A DNA stretch of 64,000 bases from Dokdonella_A sp014338185 (lineage in GTDB: Bacteria > Pseudomonadota > Gammaproteobacteria > Xanthomonadales > Rhodanobacteraceae), in contig SZOS01000002.1 of assembly GCA_030263295.1 (NCBI GenBank), positions 1-64,000 on the forward strand. The letters run 5' to 3'. Position 1 is the stretch's first letter; each line of letters begins with the position of its first letter. Below are positions 26,167-35,848 of this stretch, piece after piece. The notes under the pieces were generated by a model. It did no database searches and had not been told where the DNA came from. It saw only the letters and a program-made list of their open reading frames with translations. Both the position numbers and the translations under genes were made by a program.

Positions 26167-26852
26167 GCTTCCTCGACGATCTGCGCAATCTGGACCGCAA
26201 CAACATCGGCGGCTGGCCGACCGGCGTCAAGGCGTTCTTCGCGATCCTCATCATCGCCCTCATCCTGTTCTTTGGCTGGTACTTCAAGATCAGGGCGCAG
26301 CAGGAGGAGCTCGAGTCGGTGCGCCAGCAGGAAGTGACGCTGAAGAAGGACTTTGCCGACAAACAGGCCAAGGTGGTCAACCTCGAGGCCTATCGCAAGC
26401 AACTTGCCGACATGCAGGAGATGCTGCAGACGATGCTGCGGCAGCTGCCGAGCAAGACCGAGATGCCGGAACTGCTCAACAACATCACCCAGGCGGCGCT
26501 CAGTGCGGGTATCGAGACCGAACTGTTCCAGCCCGGCGGCGAGATCATGAAGGACTTCTACGCCGAAAAGCCGATCCAGTTGCGAATGCTCGGCAACTAC
26601 CACCAGTTCGGCACGTTCATCAGCAACGTGGCGTCATTGCCGCGCGTGGTGATCCTGACCATGCATGACGTGTCGCTCAAGCCCGCGGGTGGCCCTGGCG
26701 CCAAATCGTCGGGCTCGGCCGGCCAGCTCATCCTCGAAGGTACGGTCAAGACCTACCGCTACCTCGACGACGAGGAGGCTGCCGCGGTCCAGGCTGCCAA
26801 GAACCCACCGAAGAAGGGTGCGGCACCCGCACCGGCGAAGAAAGGAGCGTGA
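26163..26852 (+). CDS. pilO: Type IV pilus assembly protein PilO
   Basis: A 229-residue bitopic protein with a membrane helix (about residues 24-42), a coiled coil (EEVTLKK, AYRKQLADMQEMLQ) and a periplasmic ferredoxin-like domain containing NNITQAALSAGIETELF. It heterodimerises with PilN and contacts PilP. The C-terminus has a Lys/Pro/Ala-rich tail (NPPKKGAAPAPAKKGA), probably disordered. Overlaps pilN by four bases. Confidence 0.95.
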   Translation: MSFLDDLRNLDRNNIGGWPTGVKAFFAILIIALILFFGWYFKIRAQQEELESVRQQEVTLKKDFADKQAKVVNLEAYRKQLADMQEMLQTMLRQLPSKTEMPELLNNITQAALSAGIETELFQPGGEIMKDFYAEKPIQLRMLGNYHQFGTFISNVASLPRVVILTMHDVSLKPAGGPGAKSSGSAGQLILEGTVKTYRYLDDEEAAAVQAAKNPPKKGAAPAPAKKGA

Positions 26853-26853
26853 G

Positions 26854-27384
26854 ATGAGTCGACCCATCATCCAACACGCACTGGCCGCCGCGGTCCTGCT
26901 GGCGCTGCTTGGGCTGCAAGGCTGCACCCCCAGCGAAAGCGTGCAGCAGTGGGTTGCCAAGGAGAAGGCCAAGAAGGGTGCGCCACTGGCACCGTTGCCA
27001 GTGATCAAGACCTTCGAGGCGTTCACCTACAAGGACCAGGACCTGCGTGATCCGTTCGGACCGAGCGTGCAGGAGCAGGAACAGGCCAACCAGCAGGGAC
27101 CCCATCCGGACCAGAACCGGCCGCGCGAACCACTGGAATCGTTCCCGCTCGATGGCCTGAAGATGTCGGGCACGCTCGGCGTGGGCAATGCCATCGAGGG
27201 CCTGGTGCGCGACCCGGACGGCGTCGTGCATCGCGTCCGCGTTGGCAATTACCTCGGCCAGAACTACGGGCGCATCAAGGCCATCAACGAAGATCGCATC
27301 GAAATGATCGAACTGGTGCCCAACGGGGCCGGTGGCTGGATGGAGCGAGAAGCCACCATCGCGCTCGGCGATAGCAAGCAATGA
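26854..27384 (+). CDS. pilP: Type IV pilus lipoprotein PilP
   Basis: A 176-residue lipoprotein with the signal ending LGLQGC (Cys 24). The flexible linker contains the YKDQDLRDPFGPS motif typical of PilP, followed by a small beta domain (LKMSGTLGVGNAIEGLV, VRVGNYLGQNYGRI). It bridges PilNO and the secretin PilQ. Family length is normal. Confidence 0.95.
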   Translation: MSRPIIQHALAAAVLLALLGLQGCTPSESVQQWVAKEKAKKGAPLAPLPVIKTFEAFTYKDQDLRDPFGPSVQEQEQANQQGPHPDQNRPREPLESFPLDGLKMSGTLGVGNAIEGLVRDPDGVVHRVRVGNYLGQNYGRIKAINEDRIEMIELVPNGAGGWMEREATIALGDSKQ

Positions 27385-27407
27385 TCGAATCATCGGGGAC
27401 GAAGAAC

Positions 27408-29672
27408 ATGACCACGACATTCGCAGTCTTCCCGGGGCAGCGCCCCGTCAACCGCTGGGCACGGCGCGCCGTGCTGGCGGTGATGTCCCTGCTCGGTGCT
27501 GCAGCCGTTGCCGGCCAAGCGCAGGCGCAGAACGTGCTGCAGGACATCGCCTACACCGCGCTGCCAGGCGGCAAGGTCGAGGTGACGCTCAAGTTCAGCG
27601 GACCCGCGGTGGCGCCACAGGCGTTTGCCACCGAAACACCGCCGAGCATCGCGCTCGACTTCGCCGATACGCGCAACGCGACCGGCAAGAAGCGCATCGA
27701 CATCGGTACCGGTGCAACCTCGTCGGTTTCGGCGCTTGAGGCCGGTGGTCGCACGCGGGTGGTGATCGACCTGTTCCGCGCCGCCGGCTATGACACCCGC
27801 ATCAACGGCAATGATGTGGTGGTGGCGGTCAACAGCGGCGTGATCGGGTCCAGCACCGCGGCAGCGGCAGCCGCCAAGTCGGATCCGACCAAGGTGGTCA
27901 CCCATGCGGCGGGCCTGGAGGTGTCCAACATCGATTTCCGTCGCGGCAAGAACGGCGAAGGGCGGGTTGTGGTGAGCTTCAACGGTCCCGGCGCCTCGGT
28001 GAACCTGCGCAAGGAGGCCGGCAACATCGTGCTCGATCTTCTCAATGCCAAGGTTGCGTCCGGCCAGGCACGCCATCTCGACGTACTCGACTTTGCCACT
28101 CCGGTACAGTCGATCGACACGCGCAGCCAGGGCAATGGCGCGCGTCTGCAGATCGTGGCCACGCCGCCCTATCAGGAGCTCGCCTACCAGTCGGGCAATG
28201 AATACGTGGTCGAAATCGCCCCCAAGAAGGAGCAGTCGAAGGCCACCGGCAAGAATGCCCAGCCCGAGTACAGCGGCAGCCGCGTCACCTTCAACTTCCA
28301 GGACATCCCGACGCGGTCGGTGCTGCAGCTCATCGCCGATGTCTCCGACCTCAACATCGTGGTGGCCGACAGCGTGGCCGGCAACGTCACGCTGCGCCTG
28401 ATCAACGTGCCGTGGGACCAGGCGCTGGACATCGTGCTGCAGGCCAAGGGGCTCGACAAGCGCCGCCAAGGCAACGTGATCTGGGTCGCGCCGCAGAAGG
28501 AAATCGCCGACCGCGAGGAGGCGATCGCCGACGCGCGCCTGAAGATGGAGACCAAGGAAGAGCTCATCACCGACTACATCCCGATCAGCTACGGCAAGGC
28601 CAAGGACATCGCGGCGTTGCTGACCAAGACGGAATCGACACAGGCAAGTGGCCAGACTTCTGGCAGTGCGGGACAGATGGAGCGCGGTTTTCTTTCGACA
28701 CGTGGCAGCGTGTCCTATGACGATCGCACCAACACCCTGCTGATCAGCGACATCCCGTCCAAGATCCAGGAAATCCGCCAACTCATCGCGGTGCTCGACC
28801 GCCCGGTGCAGCAGGTCCTGATCGAGTCGCGCATCGTGATCGCGACCGACAGCTTCGCGCGCGAGCTGGGTGCCAAGTTCGGCATCAGCGGTGGCTACAT
28901 GGACCACAACGGCAACGTCGTAAGCACCACCGGATCGCTCAACGGCACCGACCAGATGAGCAACGTCGTGCTCAACAACCGCTTCAACGGACCCGGTCGT
29001 GGCCTGCCCAATACGGCGCCGGACCAGATCGGCGCGGGCATCCTCGTGCCGTCACTGGCCAACCGCCTCAATGTGAACCTGCCGGCTGCCAATGCCGCGG
29101 GTCGCTTCGGCCTGGCGATTCTCGGCGCCGACTACCTGCTCGACCTGGAGCTGTCGGCGGCGCAGACCGAGGGGCGCGGCGAGGTCGTGTCCTCGCCCAA
29201 GGTGATCACGGCCAACCAGCGTGAGGCGACGATCAGGCAGGGCGTCGAAGTCGGCTATCTGCAGTACTCGGGCGGCGCCGCTGCAGGTGGCGTCGCCGTC
29301 CCGACCGTGGCGTTCAAGGAGGCCAACCTCGAGCTGCGCGTCACGCCGACGATCACCGCCGATGATCGCGTCGTGCTCAACCTCAATGTCAAGAAGGATG
29401 CCGTTTCCGGCTTCGTCGACATCCCTGGTGGCGGCAGCGTGCCGTCGCTCGACAAGCGCGAGATCACCACCGAGGTGCTGGTCGACAACGGCCAGACGGT
29501 GGTGCTCGGCGGTGTGTACGAGGTCAACAAGTCGGACAAGGTGAACAAGGTGCCGGTGCTGGGTGACGTGCCGTTCGTCGGCAACCTGTTCAAGAACAAG
29601 GCCCGCTCGGACAGCCGCGCGGAGCTGTTGATCTTCGTCACCCCACGCATCCTCAGTGACAACCTCAAGTGA
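27408..29672 (+). CDS. pilQ: Type IV pilus secretin PilQ
   Basis: A 754-residue outer membrane secretin through which the pilus exits. It has a signal peptide (ending near AGQAQAQ), two AMIN domains that bind peptidoglycan (about residues 50-140 and 165-260), the STN/N0 domain (FNFQDIPTRSVLQLIADVS), N1 (IPISYGKAKDIAALL) and the secretin domain ending VPVLGDVPFVGNLFKNK. The ATG at 27408 is preferred because GGGGA lies eight bases upstream; an ATG at 27381 overlapping the pilP stop would add nine residues. Confidence 0.95.
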   Translation: MTTTFAVFPGQRPVNRWARRAVLAVMSLLGAAAVAGQAQAQNVLQDIAYTALPGGKVEVTLKFSGPAVAPQAFATETPPSIALDFADTRNATGKKRIDIGTGATSSVSALEAGGRTRVVIDLFRAAGYDTRINGNDVVVAVNSGVIGSSTAAAAAAKSDPTKVVTHAAGLEVSNIDFRRGKNGEGRVVVSFNGPGASVNLRKEAGNIVLDLLNAKVASGQARHLDVLDFATPVQSIDTRSQGNGARLQIVATPPYQELAYQSGNEYVVEIAPKKEQSKATGKNAQPEYSGSRVTFNFQDIPTRSVLQLIADVSDLNIVVADSVAGNVTLRLINVPWDQALDIVLQAKGLDKRRQGNVIWVAPQKEIADREEAIADARLKMETKEELITDYIPISYGKAKDIAALLTKTESTQASGQTSGSAGQMERGFLSTRGSVSYDDRTNTLLISDIPSKIQEIRQLIAVLDRPVQQVLIESRIVIATDSFARELGAKFGISGGYMDHNGNVVSTTGSLNGTDQMSNVVLNNRFNGPGRGLPNTAPDQIGAGILVPSLANRLNVNLPAANAAGRFGLAILGADYLLDLELSAAQTEGRGEVVSSPKVITANQREATIRQGVEVGYLQYSGGAAAGGVAVPTVAFKEANLELRVTPTITADDRVVLNLNVKKDAVSGFVDIPGGGSVPSLDKREITTEVLVDNGQTVVLGGVYEVNKSDKVNKVPVLGDVPFVGNLFKNKARSDSRAELLIFVTPRILSDNLK

Positions 29673-29742
29673 GCGCGCCGCGAACGGCGGACATGACAAC
29701 TCGCGCGTTGCGCGCCCGTATGTGCAGGACTGGAGAGAACCT

Positions 29743-31971
29743 ATGAAATTTTTCGGCAAGGCTTTGGGGCTCGTTGTTGCCACCCTTGCGCTCGCGAGCT
29801 GCGGCGGTGGCGGCGGCGACGGCGGGGCGACGTTGCCACCGGTCAGCGGCAAGATCGAGCTGACCGCGACCACCACCACGCTGCCGCTCAACACCATGGG
29901 TTACCTGCCGACCCAGCACGGGCCGACGCAGGCGGAAATCACCATCACGATCCGCAACGCCGACGGCACGCTCATGGTCGGCAGGGACGTGTCGGTGAGC
30001 ATCTCGCCGGTGGATGTGGCGGCCTTGTCGTTCCTCGTGCAGGAAGGCAACTCCGACGGTGACCAACTGTGGGGTACCTTCACGATCAAGGGCACCAACG
30101 GTGTCGCCACCGCGTGGGTCAACAGTCGCCTCATCGCCGGCACCGCAACCGTCACGGCCTCGACGATCGACCCGACCACCAATCGCACGATCAGCAATAC
30201 GCTGCGCTTCACCGTGACCAGTGGCGTGGGGCCGAGCCCCGCGAGCATCCAGGTGACGCCGACCTCGGCCGCGGCCTACCTGCCCAGTTCGGGTGGCAAC
30301 AATGCACCGCAGTTCCAGGCGCTCGTGCGCGATGGCGGAAACCAGGTCGTTCCCAATCCGCCCGGCGGCACCGACAACATCCAGTTCGAGATCCTGGGCA
30401 ATACCGGTGATGCGGTGATCAGCACCAATTCGGCGGGTGGTCCGGCGACTGGCAAGAAGGTGACGTCGCACACCGTGAGCGGTGTGGCCACGGTCTCGTT
30501 CCAGGCTGGCGAGGGTACGCCGCAGGGGCCGATCCAGTTGCAGTCCACGGTCGACCGCGCCGACAACAACGTGTCAAACGGCATCCAGGATCCGGTGATG
30601 GCGACTGCCTCGGTCATCGTGTCCGATGGCAAGCTCTACAGCCTCACGATCACCTCGCCCAATGTGGATGCGATCCGTGTCAACGTGGTCGATCCCGATC
30701 CGGAGGTCGAGAACTCGCCCGGCGATGCGACCTACAGCCTGACCGTGAGCGCATTGGGTACCGATCGCCAAGGCAACCCGGTGCTGCCGGGGACGCCGAT
30801 TCGTTTCGGCTCGATCGACGAGCCAGTGGGCACGTACGACGCGGGCGCTTTGGCCAACGAGTTCCTGCTCGCCGGCGGCGATGGCAATCCGCAGGAAGGC
30901 GGCACCACCTTCACTGCGCCGACCGGCCATTTCACCACCGCCGGCGGTGGTGCAGGCCCCGGCGATGCACTCGTGGTGTTCGGCAAGACCCACCACGGCG
31001 CGCCGCACGGCAACGAGGACCTGGAAAGCGCGGTTACGGTGCAACGCGTCAACAGCGCCACCAACCTGACCACGGCATCGCCGTTCAATCGCAACAACAC
31101 CACCGGAACGACGGTCGACTACGGCACCGTGCTGCCTTACCTCATCGGACGCAGCCAGCACGGCAACATCACCGCGGCCGGTGTGACCAACGACCTCGGT
31201 GTCGCGCATGCCACGCTCAATTACACAGCGGCAAACCTCGGCCACAGGCTGGCGATGTGGGCGCAGGGTGATGGCTTCGATCGTTTGACGGGACAGCCAC
31301 GTCGCGTCACCGACGCCGTCAAGCTCGTCTATCCGGGTGTTGCACCCCTGGAGATCGTCGCCTTCCCGTCGCCGATTCCCGGCAATCGCACCACCAGCGT
31401 GACGGTGTGCGTGGTGGACGCGATGAACGTGCCGATCCAGGGCGTGCGCATTGCGTTTGACTTGAGTCTGGCCGGAGGCACCGGTTCGGTCGATGGCAAT
31501 GGGCGTTCGGGCGTACTCGACAACGTCACCGATGCCGATGGTTGCGTCGAGGCAACGGTCGAGACCAGCAACGTACCCGCCACGGGTGACCAGGATGGAT
31601 CGGGCACGCTGACCTTCAGCGTCGGTGCGGCATCGGCCGATGTGGATATCGTGGTGCAGTTGTCGTTCATCTCGGTGGGCGGCGTGTCGGTTGTTTGCGT
31701 CAACCACGAGCGCCAGGTGAACGTGGGCATCCGTGCATTCGATACGGAAGGCAATCCCGCATCCGGCGTCGCCGTGTCGGCGGTCTGCAGCGGGGTCACG
31801 GTAACGCCGGCGACGGCGCAGACCGGTCCGGGTGGCACCGCCGCGCAGTTCACCCTGACCGGGCCTGCGGGCACCAGCGGCAGCTGCACGTTCAGCGCGC
31901 CTGGAGTGGCGGCACTCACGGTGCCGGTGGAAATCCCGGACGCCAGTGTGCCCAGTCCGCCCTGCAGCTGA
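29743..31971 (+). CDS. Ig-like (Big domain) surface lipoprotein linked to pilMNOPQ
   Basis: A 742-residue predicted lipoprotein with the signal ending LALASC (Cys 20) followed by a Gly-rich linker (CGGGGGDGG). The mature part is Thr/Val/Gly rich and built from repeated beta-sandwich units of Big/invasin-like type: strand patterns such as GPTQAEITITIRNADGTLMV, GVATAWVNSRLIAGTATVTA and, at the end, AVSAVCSGVTVTP with paired cysteines. No enzymatic motif is seen. It starts 70 bases after pilQ with GGAGAG upstream and is followed by a strong terminator, so it can be the last gene of the pilus transcript. Possible adhesin or pilus-associated surface protein; function inferred only. Confidence 0.8.
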   Translation: MKFFGKALGLVVATLALASCGGGGGDGGATLPPVSGKIELTATTTTLPLNTMGYLPTQHGPTQAEITITIRNADGTLMVGRDVSVSISPVDVAALSFLVQEGNSDGDQLWGTFTIKGTNGVATAWVNSRLIAGTATVTASTIDPTTNRTISNTLRFTVTSGVGPSPASIQVTPTSAAAYLPSSGGNNAPQFQALVRDGGNQVVPNPPGGTDNIQFEILGNTGDAVISTNSAGGPATGKKVTSHTVSGVATVSFQAGEGTPQGPIQLQSTVDRADNNVSNGIQDPVMATASVIVSDGKLYSLTITSPNVDAIRVNVVDPDPEVENSPGDATYSLTVSALGTDRQGNPVLPGTPIRFGSIDEPVGTYDAGALANEFLLAGGDGNPQEGGTTFTAPTGHFTTAGGGAGPGDALVVFGKTHHGAPHGNEDLESAVTVQRVNSATNLTTASPFNRNNTTGTTVDYGTVLPYLIGRSQHGNITAAGVTNDLGVAHATLNYTAANLGHRLAMWAQGDGFDRLTGQPRRVTDAVKLVYPGVAPLEIVAFPSPIPGNRTTSVTVCVVDAMNVPIQGVRIAFDLSLAGGTGSVDGNGRSGVLDNVTDADGCVEATVETSNVPATGDQDGSGTLTFSVGAASADVDIVVQLSFISVGGVSVVCVNHERQVNVGIRAFDTEGNPASGVAVSAVCSGVTVTPATAQTGPGGTAAQFTLTGPAGTSGSCTFSAPGVAALTVPVEIPDASVPSPPCS

Positions 31972-31992
31972 GTGGCCGGAACAAGGTGTGCA

Positions 31993-32022
31993 AGAGGGCC
32001 GCAGCAATGCGGCCCTCTTTTT
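31993..32022 (+). terminator. Strong intrinsic terminator after the pilus/lipoprotein operon
   Basis: A perfect 10-bp stem AGAGGGCCGC (31993-32002) with GCGGCCCTCT (32009-32018), a 6-base loop, and five Ts (32018-32022). It starts 22 bases after the lipoprotein stop codon. This is the clearest intrinsic terminator in the window. Confidence 0.9.
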
Positions 32023-32082
32023 GTGTAGCATGCTCCCTCCACTCATTCGCGGTGACGCGGATCACCTCAGGGGAGGTGCGCC

Positions 32083-33240
32083 ATGCAGTCCTACAGCGAA
32101 CTGTTTGCGGCCGGAGACCTCATCTTCCGCGAGGGTGATCCGCCGGATGGTGCGTTCCTGATCGAATCCGGCCGCATCGAGATCTCCACCCACCAGTTCG
32201 GCGAACACCGCGTGCTGGGCGAGCTGGGGCCGGGCATGCTGCTGGGCGAGATGGCGGTGATCGACGATTCGCCGCGTACCGCGACCGCGCGCGCACTCAC
32301 GCCGTGCCGGCTCACCCGCATCGATGCGGGCCAGTTCGCCGAGCGCCTTGCCAGTGCCGACCCCGTGGTCCGCGCACTGCTGCTGAGCCAGCTCACGCGC
32401 TACCGCTCGGCCCTGGCCAAGCTCACCGGTGGCGTGGAGCGGGTCGGCGATGCGCGTCTTGAGGACCATCGGGATGCCTCGGCGATCGGCAAGATCCGGC
32501 TCGAGAGCGAACTGCGCACCGCACTCGATCGACGCGAACTCGAAGTGCGCCTGCAGCCGATCGAGGAGATCGAGAGCGGGCACGTCGCCGGCTACGAGGC
32601 GCTCGTACGCTGGACCCATCCCCAACGCGGGGATGTCTCGCCGGCCGAGTTCATCCGCCTTGCCGAGGAAACCTCGCTGATCGTGCCGATTGGTGACTAC
32701 ATGCTCGAGCGCGTGTGCGACGTGCTCGTGGAACTGCGCCGGCGCGGGCGCAAGCCCTTGCCCTTCGTCGCGCTCAACGTGTCGGCACGCCAGCTTGACG
32801 ACCCCGGCCTCATCGACCGCATCATCGGCCATGTGCGCGCGCGCGACCTGCCGCCCAACCGGCTCAAGATCGAGATCACCGAAAGCCTCGTGCTCGACCA
32901 GGAGCGCATCGGCAGCCTGCTCGCACGTTGCCACGCGGTCGGCATGCCGGTCGCGCTCGATGACTTTGGCACCGGCTTTTCCAACCTCGGTCCGCTGCTC
33001 ACGCTCGACTTCGACCAGATCAAGCTGGACGCGAGCTTCGTGCGTGCGCTCGACCGCCCACGCGGGCGTTCGGTGGTCGGGGTCGTGGTGGCGATGACGC
33101 GCGCGCTCGACTGTGACCTCGTCGCCGAGGGCGTGGAGACACGCGAGCAGCGCGAGGCGCTGCATCGGCTCGGCTGCCGCTACGCCCAGGGCTGGTTGGT
33201 CGGCCGGCCTCAGCCTCTCGAGCAAGTGCTGAACGGCTGA
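32083..33240 (+). CDS. cNMP-binding and EAL domain protein
   Basis: A 385-residue cytoplasmic protein. The N-terminal cyclic nucleotide-binding (CAP-like) domain (about residues 8-115) has GELGPGMLLGEMAVI and SPRTATARA, the phosphate-binding cassette. The C-terminal EAL domain (about 140-380) has E172-A-L (YEALVRW), NVSARQL, EITES, DDFGTGFSNL, QIKLDASFV and EGVET, so the metal and catalytic residues of a c-di-GMP phosphodiesterase appear present. There is no GGDEF domain. It could couple a cyclic nucleotide (cAMP, or c-di-GMP as in Xanthomonas Clp) to c-di-GMP breakdown. It stands alone after the terminator; GGGGAGG precedes the ATG. Confidence 0.92.
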   Translation: MQSYSELFAAGDLIFREGDPPDGAFLIESGRIEISTHQFGEHRVLGELGPGMLLGEMAVIDDSPRTATARALTPCRLTRIDAGQFAERLASADPVVRALLLSQLTRYRSALAKLTGGVERVGDARLEDHRDASAIGKIRLESELRTALDRRELEVRLQPIEEIESGHVAGYEALVRWTHPQRGDVSPAEFIRLAEETSLIVPIGDYMLERVCDVLVELRRRGRKPLPFVALNVSARQLDDPGLIDRIIGHVRARDLPPNRLKIEITESLVLDQERIGSLLARCHAVGMPVALDDFGTGFSNLGPLLTLDFDQIKLDASFVRALDRPRGRSVVGVVVAMTRALDCDLVAEGVETREQREALHRLGCRYAQGWLVGRPQPLEQVLNG

Positions 33241-33328
33241 GGCGAGGGCAAAACTTTGGGCGCCGCGCGTGGTCCATGGCCTCGCCGCGCCAACGTGCGA
33301 CCATTTGCAACTTCCCGGTCAGCTTCCC

Positions 33329-34315
33329 ATGGACATGCCCCAACAGCCCACGGCCAATGCCGCCTTCGTCGCGCTGCGTGAACAACTCAGCCAATGCATC
33401 ATCGGCCAGGGCGCGTTGATCGACCGCCTGCTCATCGCGCTGCTCGCCGATGGCCACCTGCTGGTCGAGGGTGCGCCCGGCCTGGCCAAGACCACCGCGA
33501 TCAAGGAACTGGCCGCGCGCATCGAGGCCGACTTCCACCGCGTCCAGTTCACGCCCGACCTGTTGCCCGCCGACCTGACCGGCACCGAGATCTACCGGCC
33601 GCAGACCGGCAGCTTCGAGTTCCAGCGCGGTCCGATCTTCCACAACGTCGTGCTCGCCGACGAGGTCAACCGCGCGCCGGCCAAGGTGCAGTCGGCCCTG
33701 CTTGAGGCCATGGGCGAGCGCCAGGTCACCGTCGGACGCGACACCTACGCCTTGCCCGCTCTGTTCCTGGTGATGGCGACGCAGAACCCGATCGAGCAGG
33801 AAGGCACCTACCCGTTGCCCGAGGCGCAGCTTGACCGCTTCCTGTTGCACGTGCGCGTGGACTACCCCAAGGCCGATGCCGAGGCGGCGATCCTGCGTTT
33901 TGCCCGCGAGCGGGCGCGCCAGTCACTGGGCCAAGCGCCCGCGCCCACACAGCGCCTGAGCCAGGCGCAGGTGTTCGCCGCGCGCACGCAGGTGCTGGAC
34001 CTGCACCTCGCGCCGCAGCTGGAGCAATATCTGGTGCAACTCGTGCTCGCCACTCGCGATCCCGCGCCGTGGGGTGCCGAGCTCGCGCGCCACGTTGCCT
34101 TCGGTGCAAGTCCGCGCGGAACCATCGCGCTCGACCGCTGCGCGCGCGCGCACGCATGGCTGCAGGGGCGCGACTACGTCACGCCCGAGGACGTGCATGC
34201 GATCGCGCCCGACGTGCTGCGCCACCGGGTCCTGCTCAGCTACGAGGCCGAGGCCGAAGGCGTCGATGCCGATCGCGTGATCGCGACCCTGCTCGAACGC
34301 GTGCCACTGCCGTGA
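33329..34315 (+). CDS. MoxR family AAA+ ATPase
   Basis: A 328-residue MoxR ATPase: Walker A GAPGLAKTT, Walker B VVLADEVNRAP, sensor VMATQNPIEQEGTYPLPEAQ with the arginine finger region QLDRFLLHV. MoxR proteins act as chaperones with VWA-domain partners, which follow here. The start at MDMPQQ gives family length; the frame extends 20 codons upstream without a binding site. First gene of a six-gene Bat-type operon. Confidence 0.93.
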   Translation: MDMPQQPTANAAFVALREQLSQCIIGQGALIDRLLIALLADGHLLVEGAPGLAKTTAIKELAARIEADFHRVQFTPDLLPADLTGTEIYRPQTGSFEFQRGPIFHNVVLADEVNRAPAKVQSALLEAMGERQVTVGRDTYALPALFLVMATQNPIEQEGTYPLPEAQLDRFLLHVRVDYPKADAEAAILRFARERARQSLGQAPAPTQRLSQAQVFAARTQVLDLHLAPQLEQYLVQLVLATRDPAPWGAELARHVAFGASPRGTIALDRCARAHAWLQGRDYVTPEDVHAIAPDVLRHRVLLSYEAEAEGVDADRVIATLLERVPLP

Positions 34316-34400
34316 CGCGGTGCCGGCGTGCGCCCGCGCGCCTGGCCTGCCGGGCACGCGCCTGCACGCGCCGCTTGCAACTCCCACAGTCCCCGTCCCG

Positions 34401-35327
34401 ATGTCCGATCCCGCCACCAACGCCGTCCATGTCGCTCTCGATGAGCTGATTGCACTGGCTGCCTTCGCCCATGGCAGTTCGCTGTCGCGCACGCGGCGCA
34501 GCGCCGCGTTGCAGGCGGGCACGAGCAGCTCGCGTTGGCGTGGGCGTGGCGTGGACTTCCGCGAGTCGCGCATCTACCAGCCAGGCGACGAGATCCGCCA
34601 CATGGACTGGCGCGTGACCGCGCGCACGGGCAAGGCGCACACCAAGCTGTTCGAGGAGGAGCGCGAGCAGGCGTTGCTGCTCGCGGTCGACCTCAATCCA
34701 TCGATGCACTTCGGCACGCGAGCGCGCTTCAAGAGCGTGCAGGCGGCGCGTGCGGCCGCGCTCATCGCATGGCTGGCCAGTCGCGGTGGCGACCGCGTCG
34801 GCGCGCTCGCGTTCGGCGGTGGCATCAGCGGTGAGGTGCGCCCTGCGGGCGGCCGGCGTGGTGTGCTGCGGGTGCTGCGCGCGCTGCGCGATTGGGACCA
34901 TGCGCGCGACCTTTCCCAGGTCGAGCCGCTGTCGCGGGCGCTGTCGCGTGCGCGCCACCTGCTGCGTCCGGGCATGCGCCTGGTGATCCTCAGCGATGGC
35001 TTCTGTGCCGATACGCCCAACCCGTTGCCGCAACTGGTGGCGCGCCATGACGTGGTGGTGGTGCTGCTGCGCGACGCGCTGGAGCTGGCCGCGCCGCCGC
35101 CCGGGCGCTATGCGCTGCACCTGGGCAACACGCGCCGCCTCGTCGACTTCGGCGATGCGCGCGTGCGCCGCGCGTGGAGCGAACGCTTCGCCGACTCGCG
35201 CGCGCGGCTGCTCGGGCAGTGCCGGCAACTGGCCATCCGCGTGGTCGAACTCGATACCGATGCCGATCCGCGCCGCGCACTGGCGCCGCTGCTCGCGCGC
35301 GCTCGGCCCTCGGCGGTGGTGGCATGA
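34401..35327 (+). CDS. DUF58 protein (Bat operon)
   Basis: A 308-residue DUF58 protein. The signature GVDFRESRIYQPGDEIRHMD-W and the following RTGKAHTKLFEEEREQ are diagnostic. A degenerate VWA-like fold follows (LLLAVDLNPSMHFGTRA, where D-L-N-P-S stands at the MIDAS place). These proteins are the usual second gene after moxR. Start at the ATG 85 bases after moxR; it overlaps the next gene by four bases. Confidence 0.9.
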   Translation: MSDPATNAVHVALDELIALAAFAHGSSLSRTRRSAALQAGTSSSRWRGRGVDFRESRIYQPGDEIRHMDWRVTARTGKAHTKLFEEEREQALLLAVDLNPSMHFGTRARFKSVQAARAAALIAWLASRGGDRVGALAFGGGISGEVRPAGGRRGVLRVLRALRDWDHARDLSQVEPLSRALSRARHLLRPGMRLVILSDGFCADTPNPLPQLVARHDVVVVLLRDALELAAPPPGRYALHLGNTRRLVDFGDARVRRAWSERFADSRARLLGQCRQLAIRVVELDTDADPRRALAPLLARARPSAVVA

Positions 35328-35848
35328 GCGCCGTGCCCACCAGCGCGCCGCAAGCCTTGCCCTTGCGCGACATCCACCTGCCGCCACCGCCGTCGTGGTG
35401 GCCGCCAGCGCCGGGTTGGTGGCTGCTCGCCGCGATCGCCGTGATCATCGCCTGGGGCCTGCTGCGGCTCCTGCGCCGGCGCCTGCGCGCGCGGCGCTGG
35501 CGCGCACAGGTGCGGGCACAGTTCGAACGCATCGTCGCCGCCCACGCCGAGCCGGACGCGGCGATCGAGCTGGCTGCGGCCATCTCGCAGCTGCTGCGCC
35601 GCGTGAGCCTGCTGCTCGACCCCGCGGCCGCGGCGCTGCAGGGTGAAGTATGGCTCGCCTTCCTCGACCGGCAGTTCCCACCCGCCGAAGCGCAGCGCGG
35701 GCCGTTCCGCCACGGCGCCGGCCGTGCCTTGCTGGAGCTGCCTTACCGCGCGGCCGACGCGAGGGCGTCCGAGCAGGCGCGCGCCTTGCTGGTGCTGGCG
35801 CGCCGCTGGCTCGATCACGTGCTCGACACGAGGCCCGCGCATGTTTGA
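35324..35848 (+). CDS. DUF4381 membrane protein (Bat operon)
   Basis: A 174-residue protein with a Pro/Trp-rich N-terminal segment (HLPPPPSWWPPAPGWWLL) leading into one membrane helix (about residues 30-49), then a basic, helical cytoplasmic part. This N-terminal pattern is typical of DUF4381, found between DUF58 and VWA genes in Bat loci. Start and stop overlap both neighbours, so it is translationally coupled. Function unknown beyond membership of the complex. Confidence 0.85.
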   Translation: MSAVPTSAPQALPLRDIHLPPPPSWWPPAPGWWLLAAIAVIIAWGLLRLLRRRLRARRWRAQVRAQFERIVAAHAEPDAAIELAAAISQLLRRVSLLLDPAAAALQGEVWLAFLDRQFPPAEAQRGPFRHGAGRALLELPYRAADARASEQARALLVLARRWLDHVLDTRPAHV

